Shown piece after piece: positions 9,102 through 18,050 of a DNA stretch of 64,000 nucleotides; the first letter of the stretch is position 1, and every line of letters begins with the position of its first letter. The DNA lies in assembly GCF_001701025.1 (NCBI RefSeq), contig NZ_CP016793.1:6572001-6636000 (forward strand), given 5' to 3'. The notes beneath the pieces were generated by a model. The model was not told where the DNA came from. It searched no databases and worked only from the letters and a program-made list of their open reading frames with translations. The DNA comes from Lentzea guizhouensis. Its GTDB lineage: Bacteria > Actinomycetota > Actinomycetes > Mycobacteriales > Pseudonocardiaceae. The translations under genes and the position numbers were made by a program.

Positions 9102-10611
9102 GACGGCTCGAGCCCCTTCTTCTTCTGCTTGCCGGCACCGATCACCGAGGGCGGCAGGTCCGCGCCGGGCATGTCGAACAGGTCACCGCCCATGATGTAG
9201 CTCGCGGACTTGTGCTCCTTGTCCTCCTCGCCCTTGCCGCCCTGAGGTCCACCCATCGGTGCACCGGCCATGCCGGCTCCGGCCGCCGTTGCGCCGCCGG
9301 GAACCGCCATCGGCACGCCGGGTCGGACACCGGGCTGGCCCTGCACACCCGCGCCGCCACCGGCCTGCATCGGACCGGCACCACCGCCGCCGGGACCGCC
9401 GCCGAACGCACCGGCACCCGCGCCACCGCTGAAGCTCGGCACCGGGCCGCCTTGAACGCCGACGGACCGCCACCGGCACCGCCCGGACCGGAGCCGCCGG
9501 GACCCGTGCCGCCGGGACCGGTGCCGAACGGCGGGGTCGTGCCCTTGGGCAGCGGGGTGTCCTTCGGCAGGTAGTTGCCGGGGTTGGTGAGGCTGCTCGG
9601 CACCTGCGGGCGCGGCGTCGGGCCGGGGCCCGTGTACGGCGTGCCGGTCGGGTACTGCGGCTTGTAGTCCGTGCCACCCGTGTACGTGTTACCGCCGCCC
9701 TGGGGGAGCTGCGGTGTGTACGTCGCCGGGTTCTGCGGCGTGTAGGTCGCACCGGCCGTGTTCGTGCTGCCGGAGCTGTAGGGCTGCGGGGTCGGCATGG
9801 TGACGCCGCCACCGCCGCCACCACCCGCGCCGGTCTGCGGGGTGTAGCTCGCCGCGGCGGGCTGGTAGCCGGCGCCACCCTGCGGAACCCCGCCGGACGC
9901 ACCGGTCGGCGTGGGTGCCGTGGCGACGGAAGGAGCGCTCGCGGCGTGCGTGGCCGTCAGGGCGTCGGCGCTGCCGAACGTGGGCGTGCCCGCCAGCATC
10001 CTGGCCGCCGGCACCGGCTGCTCGACCTCACCGGTGTTCGGGTTGAACGGCGGCGTGAACGCGGGCGTCGACGTGTCGATCTGCCGGGAGTTGTTCTCCA
10101 TCGTGGTCATCACGGCGACGGCCTGGTCGTGGGCGGCCCGCGAGCGCGCGTTCGTGACGGCGATGTCGATGGTGGCCAGCGCGAACGCGGCGGTGCCCGG
10201 CTGGGACAGCGCGGCGGCGGCCTGGTCGTAGTCGAACTGGACGGGCGCGGGCATCTGGGCGCGCGCGTTCTCCATCACGCGACCCTGCTCGGCGACCTTG
10301 TCACCGACCTGCACGGCGGTGCGCGCGGTCTCGTCCACCCAGTCGGAGAGCCTCTTCATCGCGGCACGGGCACCCTCGGCGGCGTCACCGGTCCACTTGG
10401 TCTCCGAGTCGGTGATGACCTTGGTGATGGCGCGGGCGGCCTCGGTGAGCTCGGTGCCGTAGCGGCCCCACTCGGAACCGATCTGGCCGGCCTGGCCGGG
10501 GTCGTTGTTGTAGTGCACCGCGGCGTAGAGGTCCGGGTGCGACCGCGAGGCCCAGTTCTGCGGGTCGGTGAGAACGGGGACGTTCTCGGGCGGGACGGTC
10601 TCGGGGGGCAT
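9098..10611 (-). CDS. PPE-like T7SS substrate; one apparent frameshift
   Basis: Paralogue of the gene at 2849-4482: N-terminal helical PPE/WXG-like domain with SETKWTGDAAEGARAAM, Gly/Pro/Tyr-rich region with YTPQ repeats, and the conserved tail SASYIMGGDLFDMPGADLPP. The frame breaks at about 9444-9452, where AAGGCGGCCC lacks one G relative to the expected AAGGGCGGCCC; restoring it gives about 504 residues. The break falls at almost the same protein position (after SAFKGG/GAFKGG) as in the left paralogue, which is striking if both are real and suggestive of a systematic consensus error if not. Coupled to espG. Confidence 0.82.
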
Positions 10612-10640
10612 GACCGGCTCGATCTCGCTTTCGGTGTGGA

Positions 10641-11033
10641 TCAGCTGTTGGTGAGTTTCCTGAGTTCGGTCTGGGTTTCCTCGTCGAGGCGGGTGAAGTT
10701 CTCGATCGCCTCGACGACGGACGTCCTGGTCTGTTCCAGCACCGTGCGGTACGCGGTCATCACGCCGACGAACGAGTACTGCTCACCGGCGGCACGGTCG
10801 GTGAACTTGTCGCGCATGGCGTCGCCGACCGGGTTCGCACCGAGCGCGGCGGGCCGGGCGATGCTGTGGCCCGACTGCTCCAGCCACCGGTCGACCTGGT
10901 CGATCTGGGCCTGCAGTTGCTTGCGCAGCTCCTCGCCCGCCGCCGGGTCGAGCTGCACCTGTCCGGAGCTGACCGTGTCGCGGAGTGGAACAACGTCGCC
11001 CTTGACCTTGGCTTCGTCACCGACGATGTACAT
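10641..11033 (-). CDS. Small helical T7SS partner protein (PE-like), 130 aa
   Basis: First gene of the right T7SS operon and paralogue of the protein at 4538-4915; both share ANPVGDAMRDKF and QYSFVxVMTAYRTVLEQT. All-helical with a charged C-terminus ending LTNS. A longer open frame upstream exists, but ATG at 11033 (MYIVGDEAKV) matches the paralogue and leaves a normal promoter region. Proposed PE-like partner of the PPE-like protein 29 bp downstream, by position only. Confidence 0.75.
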   Translation of the reverse strand: MYIVGDEAKVKGDVVPLRDTVSSGQVQLDPAAGEELRKQLQAQIDQVDRWLEQSGHSIARPAALGANPVGDAMRDKFTDRAAGEQYSFVGVMTAYRTVLEQTRTSVVEAIENFTRLDEETQTELRKLTNS

Positions 11034-11185
11034 GCGGGGAAGTATCGAGGAGAAGCCGGGCGAAGGTTGACGGTTCATCTGACGTGCATCCAGTTGAGAC
11101 GAGCGTTCACATCGGGTGGCGGTCTGACCGAACGGACGCGCCCCGATGAACACCTGATCACCCGGATGATCGTTTCCCCAGGTTG

Positions 11186-11218
11186 TGGGAGCGCTCTCGG
11201 CTAAGCGCCCGAACGGGC
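11186..11218. promoter_or_regulatory. LacI-type palindrome plus second palindrome, right T7SS operon
   Basis: TGGGAGCGCTCTCG (11186-11199) differs from the CebR-type box at two positions. GCCCGAACGGGC (11207-11218) follows with the same 20-bp centre spacing as at 5068-5100. The flanking CCAGGTTGTGG is also conserved. The region is shared with the divergent sulfite-oxidase-like gene at 11395. Confidence 0.6.
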
Positions 11219-11266
11219 TTCGACAACGTTTTCGCAGCCACGAAACCACTCGCGTTCCGGATGGAA

Positions 11267-11282
11267 TGTGGTCCAAATCACA
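11267..11282. promoter_or_regulatory. CRP-like palindrome, right T7SS operon
   Basis: TGTGGTCCAAATCACA fits TGTGA-N6-TCACA with one mismatch. It lies 82 bp centre to centre from the LacI-like box and 234 bp from the PE-like start, exactly as in the left operon. It is also 112 bp upstream of the divergent gene at 11395, so could serve either side. Confidence 0.55.
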
Positions 11283-11394
11283 CTTGATGTGTGTTTCTCC
11301 GGCCGGAAAGCATGCTCAAGCCGTTCCGGGGCGGAGCCGGTCGTTTCTCGTTCTGTGGGACGGGCTCTTGCGGTGCCTCACTACCGTCGTTCGC

Positions 11395-12501
11395 ATGATC
11401 TCCCGACGCGGTGTGCTGCTGGCGGCAGGCCTGTCCGTGCTGCCTCATCGGGCGTGGGCTGCTACTCCTCCGATCGTGAAACCACTGCCCGCGTCGGACT
11501 TCGTGGTGCACGGCACGAACGCCGAAACGCGCTGGGAGGCGTTGCGTGACACCGGTCAGCTGACACCGGTGTCGAAGTTCTTCGTGCGCAACCACACGGT
11601 CACGCCGACGATCGACCCGGTCTCATGGCGGTTGCGGATCTTCGGGTCCGGGGTCGCGCGGCCGCTGTCGTTGTCGTTGCGGGACTTGAAGTCGCTGCCG
11701 TGGGTGTCGGTCGAGGCGTTGATCGAGTGCGCGGGCAACGGCCGCAGCTTCTTCGCCTCGCAGCAGGGCCAGACCGTGTCCGGGACACCGTGGAAGCTGG
11801 GCGCGGTCGGCAACGCCCGGTGGCGCGGGGTGCCGTTGCGGACGTTGCTGAGGCTGGCCGGGGTGCGGCGCTCTGCGGTCGACGTGCTGCCGGTCGGGCT
11901 GGACGACGAGTACGTGACCGGCGGGGTGAACCTGGGTCGCGTGCGCCGGCCGTTGTCGGTGGAGAAGGCGCTGGACGACGTGCTGGTCGCCTACGAGATG
12001 AACGGCGCACCGCTGCCCCCTGACCACGGCTTCCCGGCGCGGCTGGTGGTGCCGGGGTGGATCGGGATCGCGAGCATCAAGTGGCTGGGGTCGCTGGAGG
12101 TGTCGACGACGGCGCTCGACTCGCCGTGGGACACGCAGTACTACCGCCTGGTCGGGCCCTCCTACCCGGCCTCGGGGACGTTGGTGACCACGCAGGTGGC
12201 GAAGAGCGCGTTCGAGCTGGCCTGGGACGCGTCGCTGCCCGCGGGGCGGCACGTCCTGACCGGACGGTCGTGGTCACCTTCGGGGGTGCGGCGGGTCGAG
12301 GTGTCGACGGACGGCCGGACGTGGCGGCGGGCCACCCCGGTGTCGCACGGGGCGTGGACGCGCTGGCAGGTGCCGTGGGTGGCGACGCCCGGTGCGCACG
12401 TGCTGCGGGCGCGGGTGGCCGGGCAGCCGGACGAGGTGCCGTTCAACACGCAGGGGTACCTGTTCGGGGCGGTGGTGAGGCACCCGGTCACGGTCGCGTG
12501 A
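11395..12501 (+). CDS. Tat-exported sulfite-oxidase-like molybdopterin enzyme, 368 aa
   Basis: The N-terminus MISRRGVLLAAG...HRAWA is a twin-arginine signal, so the enzyme is exported folded. The body is the sulfite oxidase fold. ECAGNGRSFF holds the cysteine expected to ligate molybdenum, followed by GAVGNARWRGVPLRTLL and FPARLVVPGWIG. The C-terminal ~110 residues form the Mo-co dimerisation (Ig-like) domain. The likely role is oxidation of sulfite or another small oxyanion, or reductase activity as in some relatives; the substrate cannot be told. Start chosen at ATG 11395, since the longer frame upstream would bury the Tat signal. No haem domain or partner subunit lies nearby. Confidence 0.85.
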   Translation: MISRRGVLLAAGLSVLPHRAWAATPPIVKPLPASDFVVHGTNAETRWEALRDTGQLTPVSKFFVRNHTVTPTIDPVSWRLRIFGSGVARPLSLSLRDLKSLPWVSVEALIECAGNGRSFFASQQGQTVSGTPWKLGAVGNARWRGVPLRTLLRLAGVRRSAVDVLPVGLDDEYVTGGVNLGRVRRPLSVEKALDDVLVAYEMNGAPLPPDHGFPARLVVPGWIGIASIKWLGSLEVSTTALDSPWDTQYYRLVGPSYPASGTLVTTQVAKSAFELAWDASLPAGRHVLTGRSWSPSGVRRVEVSTDGRTWRRATPVSHGAWTRWQVPWVATPGAHVLRARVAGQPDEVPFNTQGYLFGAVVRHPVTVA

Positions 12502-12535
12502 GGCGCCCGGCCCGGTGGGATGTGAAGATCGGTGC

Positions 12536-14113
12536 GTGACCGTCTCCGCGTGGGCACCTCTGCGCCGCAGTGCCTTCCGGGCCCTGTGGCTCGCCCAGTT
12601 CGCCAGCAACATCGGGACCTGGGCCCAGACCGTCGGCGCCCAGTGGCTCATGGGCGACCTCGGCGGCACCGCCCTGCAGGTCGCGCTCGTCCAGACGGCC
12701 ACCACGCTGCCGGTGTTCCTGCTCGTCGTGCCCTCGGGCGCGCTCGGCGACATCCTCGACCGCCGCCACGTCCTGATGTCCGGCCAGGCGCTCATGCTCC
12801 TCGGCGCCGCGGGCCTGATGCTGCTCGCCGGCACCGGCAACGCGTCGCCCTCGACCCTGCTCGCGCTGATCGCCTTGATGGGCGCCGGCCAGGCGCTGTC
12901 GATGCCGTCGTTCCAGGCGATCCAGCCCGAGCTGGTCTCGCGCGAGGAGATCCCGCAGGCCGCGCTGCTCAACGGCGTCAACATGAACGTCGGCCGTGCC
13001 ATCGGCCCGGCACTGGGCGGCCTGCTGATCGCGCTGGCCGGACCGGAGGCCACGTTCGCGTTCAACACCATCTCGTTCATCGGCGTCCTGATCGTCCTGG
13101 GCCGCTGGCGCCGTCCGTCCGACCACCGTCCACTCGGGACCGAGCACATCACCACCGCGGTGCGCACCGGCGCGCGTTACGTTGCCAGCTCGCCGCTGTT
13201 CCGCCGGGTGCTGACGCGGCTGTTGCTGTTCATCGTCTTCGGCAGCGGGCTGTGGGCCCTGCTCCCGGCCATCGCGCGCGGTCCGTTGCAGCTCGACGCG
13301 AGCGGCTACGGCGTCCTGCTCGGCAGCGTCGGCGCCGGTGCGATCGGCGGCGCGTTCCTGGTGCCGAAACTGCTGCAGCGCATCGGGAAGAACGCGCTGG
13401 TGCTGCTGGCCACGTTCGTCTACGCGGCGGCCACGAGCGTCTCCGTGCTGGTGGCGGACTTCGCCGTGGTCGTGGTGGCGATGCTGCTGACGGGTGCGTG
13501 CTGGATCGCCACCCTGTCGACGTTCAACGCGAGCGCCCAGGTCCTGCTGCCGGCCTGGACCAGGGCCCGCGCGCTCTCCTACTACCAGCTCATCCTGATG
13601 GGCGGCCAGGCGCTCGGTGCGGTGCTGTGGGGTGCGATCGCCGACGCCTACGGGTTGCGGGAGGCGATGATCGTGCCCGCGGTGGCGATGGCGGTGCTCG
13701 CCCTGGCCGCCACCCGCTGGTGGCCGCTGATCGACCGCCCGCTCGACGTCACGCCCGCCACCTACTGGGACGAGCCGCCGCAGCTCGACGACAACGACGC
13801 CGGTCCGGTGCTGGTCACCGTCGAGTGGCCGGTCGACGCGGAGAACCACGACGCGTTCGTCGAGGCGATGCAACGCGTGGGGCGGGCGCGGCGGCGGACC
13901 GGGGCGACGATGTGGGGGCTCTTCCGGGACACCGAGCAGCCGGAGGTGTTCCTGGAGACGTTCACGGTGGCGACCTGGCAGGAGCACCTGCGCCAGCACC
14001 TGGAGCGGGGGACCGTGGTGGACCGGCAGAACCAGGAGGTGGCGCGGGAGCTGGCGAAGGAGTCGCCGCGGGTGCGGCACCTGGTGTTCGCGCAGCCGAC
14101 CAAGCCGGACTGA
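12536..14113 (+). CDS. MFS exporter (MFS_3 type) with ABM-like C-terminal domain, 525 aa
   Basis: About eleven to twelve hydrophobic segments span residues 15-400, with the N-terminal signature FRALWLAQFASNIGTWAQTVGAQWL typical of the EntS/'transmembrane secretion effector' MFS group (shown here as overlapping motifs FRALWLAQF and NIGTWAQTVGAQWL). Residues ~425-520 form a soluble domain (GPVLVTVEWPV ... FLETFTVATWQEH) of the antibiotic-biosynthesis-monooxygenase fold, as is usual in this group. Likely a drug or siderophore exporter; the substrate is unknown. GTG at 12536 starts just before the first helix, 34 bp after the preceding gene. Confidence 0.85.
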   Translation: MTVSAWAPLRRSAFRALWLAQFASNIGTWAQTVGAQWLMGDLGGTALQVALVQTATTLPVFLLVVPSGALGDILDRRHVLMSGQALMLLGAAGLMLLAGTGNASPSTLLALIALMGAGQALSMPSFQAIQPELVSREEIPQAALLNGVNMNVGRAIGPALGGLLIALAGPEATFAFNTISFIGVLIVLGRWRRPSDHRPLGTEHITTAVRTGARYVASSPLFRRVLTRLLLFIVFGSGLWALLPAIARGPLQLDASGYGVLLGSVGAGAIGGAFLVPKLLQRIGKNALVLLATFVYAAATSVSVLVADFAVVVVAMLLTGACWIATLSTFNASAQVLLPAWTRARALSYYQLILMGGQALGAVLWGAIADAYGLREAMIVPAVAMAVLALAATRWWPLIDRPLDVTPATYWDEPPQLDDNDAGPVLVTVEWPVDAENHDAFVEAMQRVGRARRRTGATMWGLFRDTEQPEVFLETFTVATWQEHLRQHLERGTVVDRQNQEVARELAKESPRVRHLVFAQPTKPD

Positions 14114-14258
14114 CGGACCGCCCGCCGCGATCGACCTGGCCGGTACGTGTGGCGGGGCAGTCGAAGGTCATAGCAGCGAGCTATGACGGGTAGGGATGCT
14201 CGCGGGCCATCCGCCGGTGTGACGCTTTCGGGCACCTCACACCCTGCGGAGGACACCG

Positions 14259-15584
14259 ATGCGATTAGCTGCCCTGGTCCTGGCCCTGCTGGCCACCCTG
14301 CTCGTCCCAACACCTGCCCAGGCCGCACCGGCGAACGACCGCGGCCCCCTGCTGCCGCCCGAGATCGCCAGGAACCTGCACCACAGCCCGCAGAACACGA
14401 TCTACGCGGAAACAGCCGTCGACTACCCGACCGAGCTGCGGAAACTCGTCCAGGTGCTCGACGCCGCGCAGGACGACGCGGCCGTGCACGCCGGCATGAT
14501 CATGCTCTACTACGGCCACGGCGACGCGCAGTTCGTGCCGGCGGTCCAGGCCTACCCGGAGATCCTGCGCGCGCTGCGCCGGTTCGTGGTCCGGCACCTG
14601 GACTTCTTCGGCACCGACCGCGCCTACCTCACTCACAACGCCACCCGCGAGCTCGGCCGGTTCCTCCGCCACAGCACCCTCGTCCCGGCCACGCGCCCGC
14701 TGCTCGTCGACCTCGCCTCCCGCGGTGACGTCGTCGGCAGGCTGGCGCCGATGTGGGTGGGCGTCGCGGAGATGGTCGACTGGTACGACAAGGCGAACTG
14801 CCGCCGCTACGGCACCTGCGACTTCAAGACCAAGATCGACCGGCGGGTGCTCACCGTCCGCCACACCTGCAGTGCCACCCTCCGGATCCGCGCCCAGCAG
14901 ATGTCCGCGACCCAGCTGCGGCAGACGTGCGCCAGCCTGGCCGGTCAGGACGCCGTGTTCCACCGGGCGGTCAACGACCCCGGACCCGTGACAGGCGACC
15001 AGAACACCTCCCTCGAAGTCGTCGTCTTCAACACCGGCGACGACTACCGCACCTACGCCGGGGTGCTGTTCGACATCGACACCAACAACGGCGGCATGTA
15101 CCTGGAGGGCGACCCGGCGGCCAACCAGGCGCGGTTCATCGCGCACGAGGCCGACTGGCTGCCGGCGTTCGCGATCTGGAACCTCAACCACGAGTACACC
15201 CACTACCTCGACGGCCGGTTCGACATGTACGGCGACTTCGCGGAGAACATGCGCACGCCGACCGTGTGGTGGATCGAGGGGTTCGCGGAGTACCTGTCGT
15301 ACAGCTATCGCAATGAGGTCTACGACGACGCGATCGCCGAGGCGAAGAAGCAGACGTACGCGTTGAGCGCGCTCTTCGACACGACGTACGACCACGACAC
15401 CAAGCGCGTCTACAACTGGGGCTATCTCGCGGTCCGGTACCTCGTCGAGAGGCATCCGGGAGACGTCGCGGCGGTGCTGGCGGACTACCGGACCGGTGAC
15501 TGGGCCGGGGCACGCGACCACCTGACGCGCACCATCGGCACCCGGTACGACAGCGACTGGTACGCCTGGCTCAGCTCGCTGTGA
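14259..15584 (+). CDS. Secreted M9 (collagenase-type) zinc protease, 441 aa
   Basis: A Sec signal peptide (LAALVLALLATLLVPTPAQA) is followed by the M9 collagenase-like region. The zinc motif is HEYTH at about residue 311, and the third ligand is expected in WWIEGFAEYLSY some 30 residues later. The preceding all-helical activator-like part matches the N-terminal half of M9 enzymes. No collagen-binding or PKD domain is present, so it is a short form. RBS-like GGAGG lies ahead of ATG 14259. The 3' end overlaps the convergent lysR gene by 14 bp. Substrate (collagen, gelatin or other) is inference. Confidence 0.88.
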   Translation: MRLAALVLALLATLLVPTPAQAAPANDRGPLLPPEIARNLHHSPQNTIYAETAVDYPTELRKLVQVLDAAQDDAAVHAGMIMLYYGHGDAQFVPAVQAYPEILRALRRFVVRHLDFFGTDRAYLTHNATRELGRFLRHSTLVPATRPLLVDLASRGDVVGRLAPMWVGVAEMVDWYDKANCRRYGTCDFKTKIDRRVLTVRHTCSATLRIRAQQMSATQLRQTCASLAGQDAVFHRAVNDPGPVTGDQNTSLEVVVFNTGDDYRTYAGVLFDIDTNNGGMYLEGDPAANQARFIAHEADWLPAFAIWNLNHEYTHYLDGRFDMYGDFAENMRTPTVWWIEGFAEYLSYSYRNEVYDDAIAEAKKQTYALSALFDTTYDHDTKRVYNWGYLAVRYLVERHPGDVAAVLADYRTGDWAGARDHLTRTIGTRYDSDWYAWLSSL

Positions 15585-16512
15585 GCGCCGCGCCGCGTTC
15601 CTCCCACCACGGCCGGAACACCGGACTGGCCAGGGCGGCCGCGGCGTAGGCCTCCAGCACGTCGGTGAACACGCGGCTGGCCTCCTCCCAGGTCAGCCGC
15701 TCCCGCCGCCAGCAGAACACCAGCCGCATCCGCATCGGCGCCCCCGCCAACGGCCGCACCGCCACCCCGGGACCACCCTGCGACGTCGGCTCGACCAGCT
15801 GCACCGCCTTGCCCGCCGCGATCAGCTGCCGCCCGGCCCCGCTCGGCACCTCGAACCGGATCCGCGGTACGAACCCGGCCGCCCGGCAGGCCGACCGCAA
15901 CGCCGTCAACGACCCGTCCTCGGCCCCCGGAGGACCCACCCACGCCTCACCGGCGAGATCCGACAACGACACCTCGGCCCTGTCAGCCAACGGGTGGGAA
16001 TCGGGCAGTGCGATGTACACGGGCACCCATGGCACCACGACCCGTTGCCCCACACCGCGCGGCAACCCCAGATCACCGTCCTCGTCCACCGCGATCACGG
16101 CGGCGTCGAGGTGTCCGTTGGCCAACGCCAGCGCAAGGCCCGTGGATGACGGATCGACGTACAGCGTGACGTCGTCCAACGCCTCCTCAAGCCGTGCGTA
16201 CAGCGCTGTGACGCACTCCATGTGCACCGACCCGAACCGCACGGGCCCGCCGCGGCCGGCCACGGACGCACCGAACGCGTCCAGCTCCACCAGCAGCAAC
16301 CGGGCGCGTTGGAGCATCTGCGCACCCAGCGGCGTGGGTTCGGCACCGGCCCGGCCGCGCTCGAACAACCGGCCGCCGACCAGGCGTTCCACCCGCTGCA
16401 GCAACGTCGTCAGCGACGGCTGGGAGATGCCGAGCTGGGTCGCCGCGCGCGACAGGCTGCCCGCGTCGCCGATCGCGCAGATGGCCCGCAGGTGGCGGAT
16501 CTCCAGTTCCAT
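15571..16512 (-). CDS. LysR-family transcriptional regulator, 313 aa
   Basis: N-terminal winged helix-turn-helix (FSAAATQLGISQPSLTTLLQRVERLVG-like; here SLSRAATQLGISQPSL) and a C-terminal periplasmic-binding-like effector domain. Length is normal for the family. It is divergent from the Xaa-Pro aminopeptidase gene at 16592, with only 79 bp between them, so it may control that gene, itself or both. A short inverted repeat ATAGC-N5-GCTAT covers its own start codon. Effector unknown. Confidence 0.9.
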   Translation of the reverse strand: MELEIRHLRAICAIGDAGSLSRAATQLGISQPSLTTLLQRVERLVGGRLFERGRAGAEPTPLGAQMLQRARLLLVELDAFGASVAGRGGPVRFGSVHMECVTALYARLEEALDDVTLYVDPSSTGLALALANGHLDAAVIAVDEDGDLGLPRGVGQRVVVPWVPVYIALPDSHPLADRAEVSLSDLAGEAWVGPPGAEDGSLTALRSACRAAGFVPRIRFEVPSGAGRQLIAAGKAVQLVEPTSQGGPGVAVRPLAGAPMRMRLVFCWRRERLTWEEASRVFTDVLEAYAAAALASPVFRPWWEERGAALTAS

Positions 16513-16525
16513 AGCATGAGGCTAT
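16511..16525. promoter_or_regulatory. LysR-type inverted repeat at the lysR start
   Basis: ATAGCATGAGGCTAT contains a T-N11-A core with ATAGC/GCTAT arms and overlaps the ATG of the lysR gene, a position suited to autorepression. A second hairpin CCTCCGT-TCG-ACGGAGG (16549-16565) lies just ahead of the RBS of the aminopeptidase gene. Confidence 0.4.
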
Positions 16526-16591
16526 CCCCAACTCGGATGGGCGGAAGCCCTCCGTTCGACGGAGGCTGATCAAAAAGGGAAAGGACGAGAA

Positions 16592-17989
16592 TTGGCCCGC
16601 ACACGCCGCGACATGGCGAAACTGGTGGACGCGGACGGTTTCCGCAGCTACATCCGCGACGGCTGGGGTGCGTGGGACAACCCCATCAGCCTCCCGCCGG
16701 GCGCGAAGGAGGCCGCGGCGGCACACCGGGCCAGGCTCGCCGAGCAGTTCCCCGGCCAGCGCATCGCCCTCGCCGCCGGACGCGCGCACGTCCGCTCGAA
16801 CGACACCTTCCACGAGTTCCGCGCGGACAGCGACTTCGTGTGGCTGACCGGCTGCCAGGTCGAGGGCGCGGTCGTGGTGGTCGAGAACGGCGACGCCACC
16901 CTGTTCGTGCCGACGCCCTCCGAGCCGCACACGGTCGACTTCTTCGGCGACGCCGACCGCAGCCCGTTCTGGATCGGCGCCGCGGCGGGCACCCGAGAGT
17001 GGTCCGAGGCGCTCGGCATCACCACCAAGCCCATCGATGACCTCCCGAACGCCCTCAAAGGCCGCCACCCCGAGACGCTCACCGCCAAGGGCGTCGACCC
17101 GCTGCTGGACGCGTTGACCGGCTCGCACAGCGACGAGCTGCGGACCGCGTTGTCCGAGCTGCGCCGGATCAAGGACGACTGGGAGATCGGCCAGCTGCGC
17201 AACGCCGTCGACGCCACCGTCAAGGGCTTCCTCGACGTCGCCGCCGAGCTCGGTCAAGCCGTGCGTGGCGGGGGAGAGCGGTGGCTGCAGGGCACGTTCG
17301 ACCGTCGCGCGCGCACGGAAGGCAACGGCCCCGGATACACCTCCATCGTCGCGTCCGGCCCGCACGCCCCCGTGCTGCACTGGACCCGCTGCGACGGGCA
17401 GATCAACGACGCCGACCTGCTGCTGCTCGACGCCGGCGTGGAGACCAAGACCCTCTACACCGCCGACGTCACCCGCACGTTCCCGGTCGGCGGCGAGTTC
17501 ACCGAGCCGCAGCGCCAGGTGTACGACCTCGTGCTCAGGTCGCACGTCGCCGCCCTCGCGGAGGTCAAGCCGGGCAACGACTACAGCGCCTTCCACCACA
17601 CCGCCATGCGCGTGCTCGCCGAGGGCCTGCACGACTGGGGCCTGCTGCCGGTGAGCGTCGACAAGGCGCTCGACCCGTCCGGCCAGCACCACCGCCGCTA
17701 CATCGTCTGCGGCACCGGACACTTCCTCGGCCTGGACGTGCACGACTGCGCCGACGCCCGCCAGGAGACCTACCAGCAGGGCATCCTCGAACGCGGCATG
17801 GCCCTCACCGTCGAGCCGGGCCTGTACTTCCACCCGAACGACGAGACGCTGCCGCCGGAGCTGCGCGGCATCGGCGTGCGGCTGGAGGACGACCTCGTCG
17901 TCACGAGCGACGGCGCCGACATCCTGTCGGACGCCCTGCCGATCGACGCCGACGAGATCGCCGCCTGGGTGCGCAAGAACCGCTCCTAG
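16592..17989 (+). CDS. pepP: Xaa-Pro aminopeptidase (M24), 465 aa
   Basis: Removes N-terminal residues preceding proline. An N-terminal creatinase/AMP_N domain (about 1-180, with FRADSDFVWLTGC) precedes the pita-bread M24 domain. Metal ligands are visible in LLLLDAGVE, YTADVTRTFPVGG, GTGHFLGLDVHD, LTVEPGLY and GIGVRLEDDL. Length fits the family. A TTG start at 16592 is preferred because AAAGGGAAAGGACGAG lies just before it; ATG at 16613 is the alternative. The product is expected in the cytoplasm. A strong hairpin follows 14 nt after the stop. Confidence 0.93.
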   Translation: MARTRRDMAKLVDADGFRSYIRDGWGAWDNPISLPPGAKEAAAAHRARLAEQFPGQRIALAAGRAHVRSNDTFHEFRADSDFVWLTGCQVEGAVVVVENGDATLFVPTPSEPHTVDFFGDADRSPFWIGAAAGTREWSEALGITTKPIDDLPNALKGRHPETLTAKGVDPLLDALTGSHSDELRTALSELRRIKDDWEIGQLRNAVDATVKGFLDVAAELGQAVRGGGERWLQGTFDRRARTEGNGPGYTSIVASGPHAPVLHWTRCDGQINDADLLLLDAGVETKTLYTADVTRTFPVGGEFTEPQRQVYDLVLRSHVAALAEVKPGNDYSAFHHTAMRVLAEGLHDWGLLPVSVDKALDPSGQHHRRYIVCGTGHFLGLDVHDCADARQETYQQGILERGMALTVEPGLYFHPNDETLPPELRGIGVRLEDDLVVTSDGADILSDALPIDADEIAAWVRKNRS

Positions 17990-18003
17990 CCCCTGCTGTT
18001 GGA

Positions 18004-18050
18004 GCGTCTGCAAGTACTACCAACTTCAAGTCGGTAGTACTTGCAGACGC
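18004..18050. terminator. Perfect 18-bp hairpin between convergent genes
   Basis: GCGTCTGCAAGTACTACC (18004-18021) pairs without mismatch with 18033-18050 around an 11-nt loop that can itself form ACTT/AAGT. It lies 14 nt after the aminopeptidase stop and abuts the stop codon of the convergent glpK, so it can terminate both transcripts. Confidence 0.8.

Noticed and set aside
1..11033. A complete T7SS machine
   Set aside because: Only substrates, EspG chaperones and accessory proteins are present; no EccB, EccC, EccD, EccE or MycP motifs were seen.
12488..14080. A 530-codon minus-strand frame opposite the MFS gene
   Set aside because: Shadow of the MFS gene; His/Arg/Gln-rich with no membrane or domain pattern.
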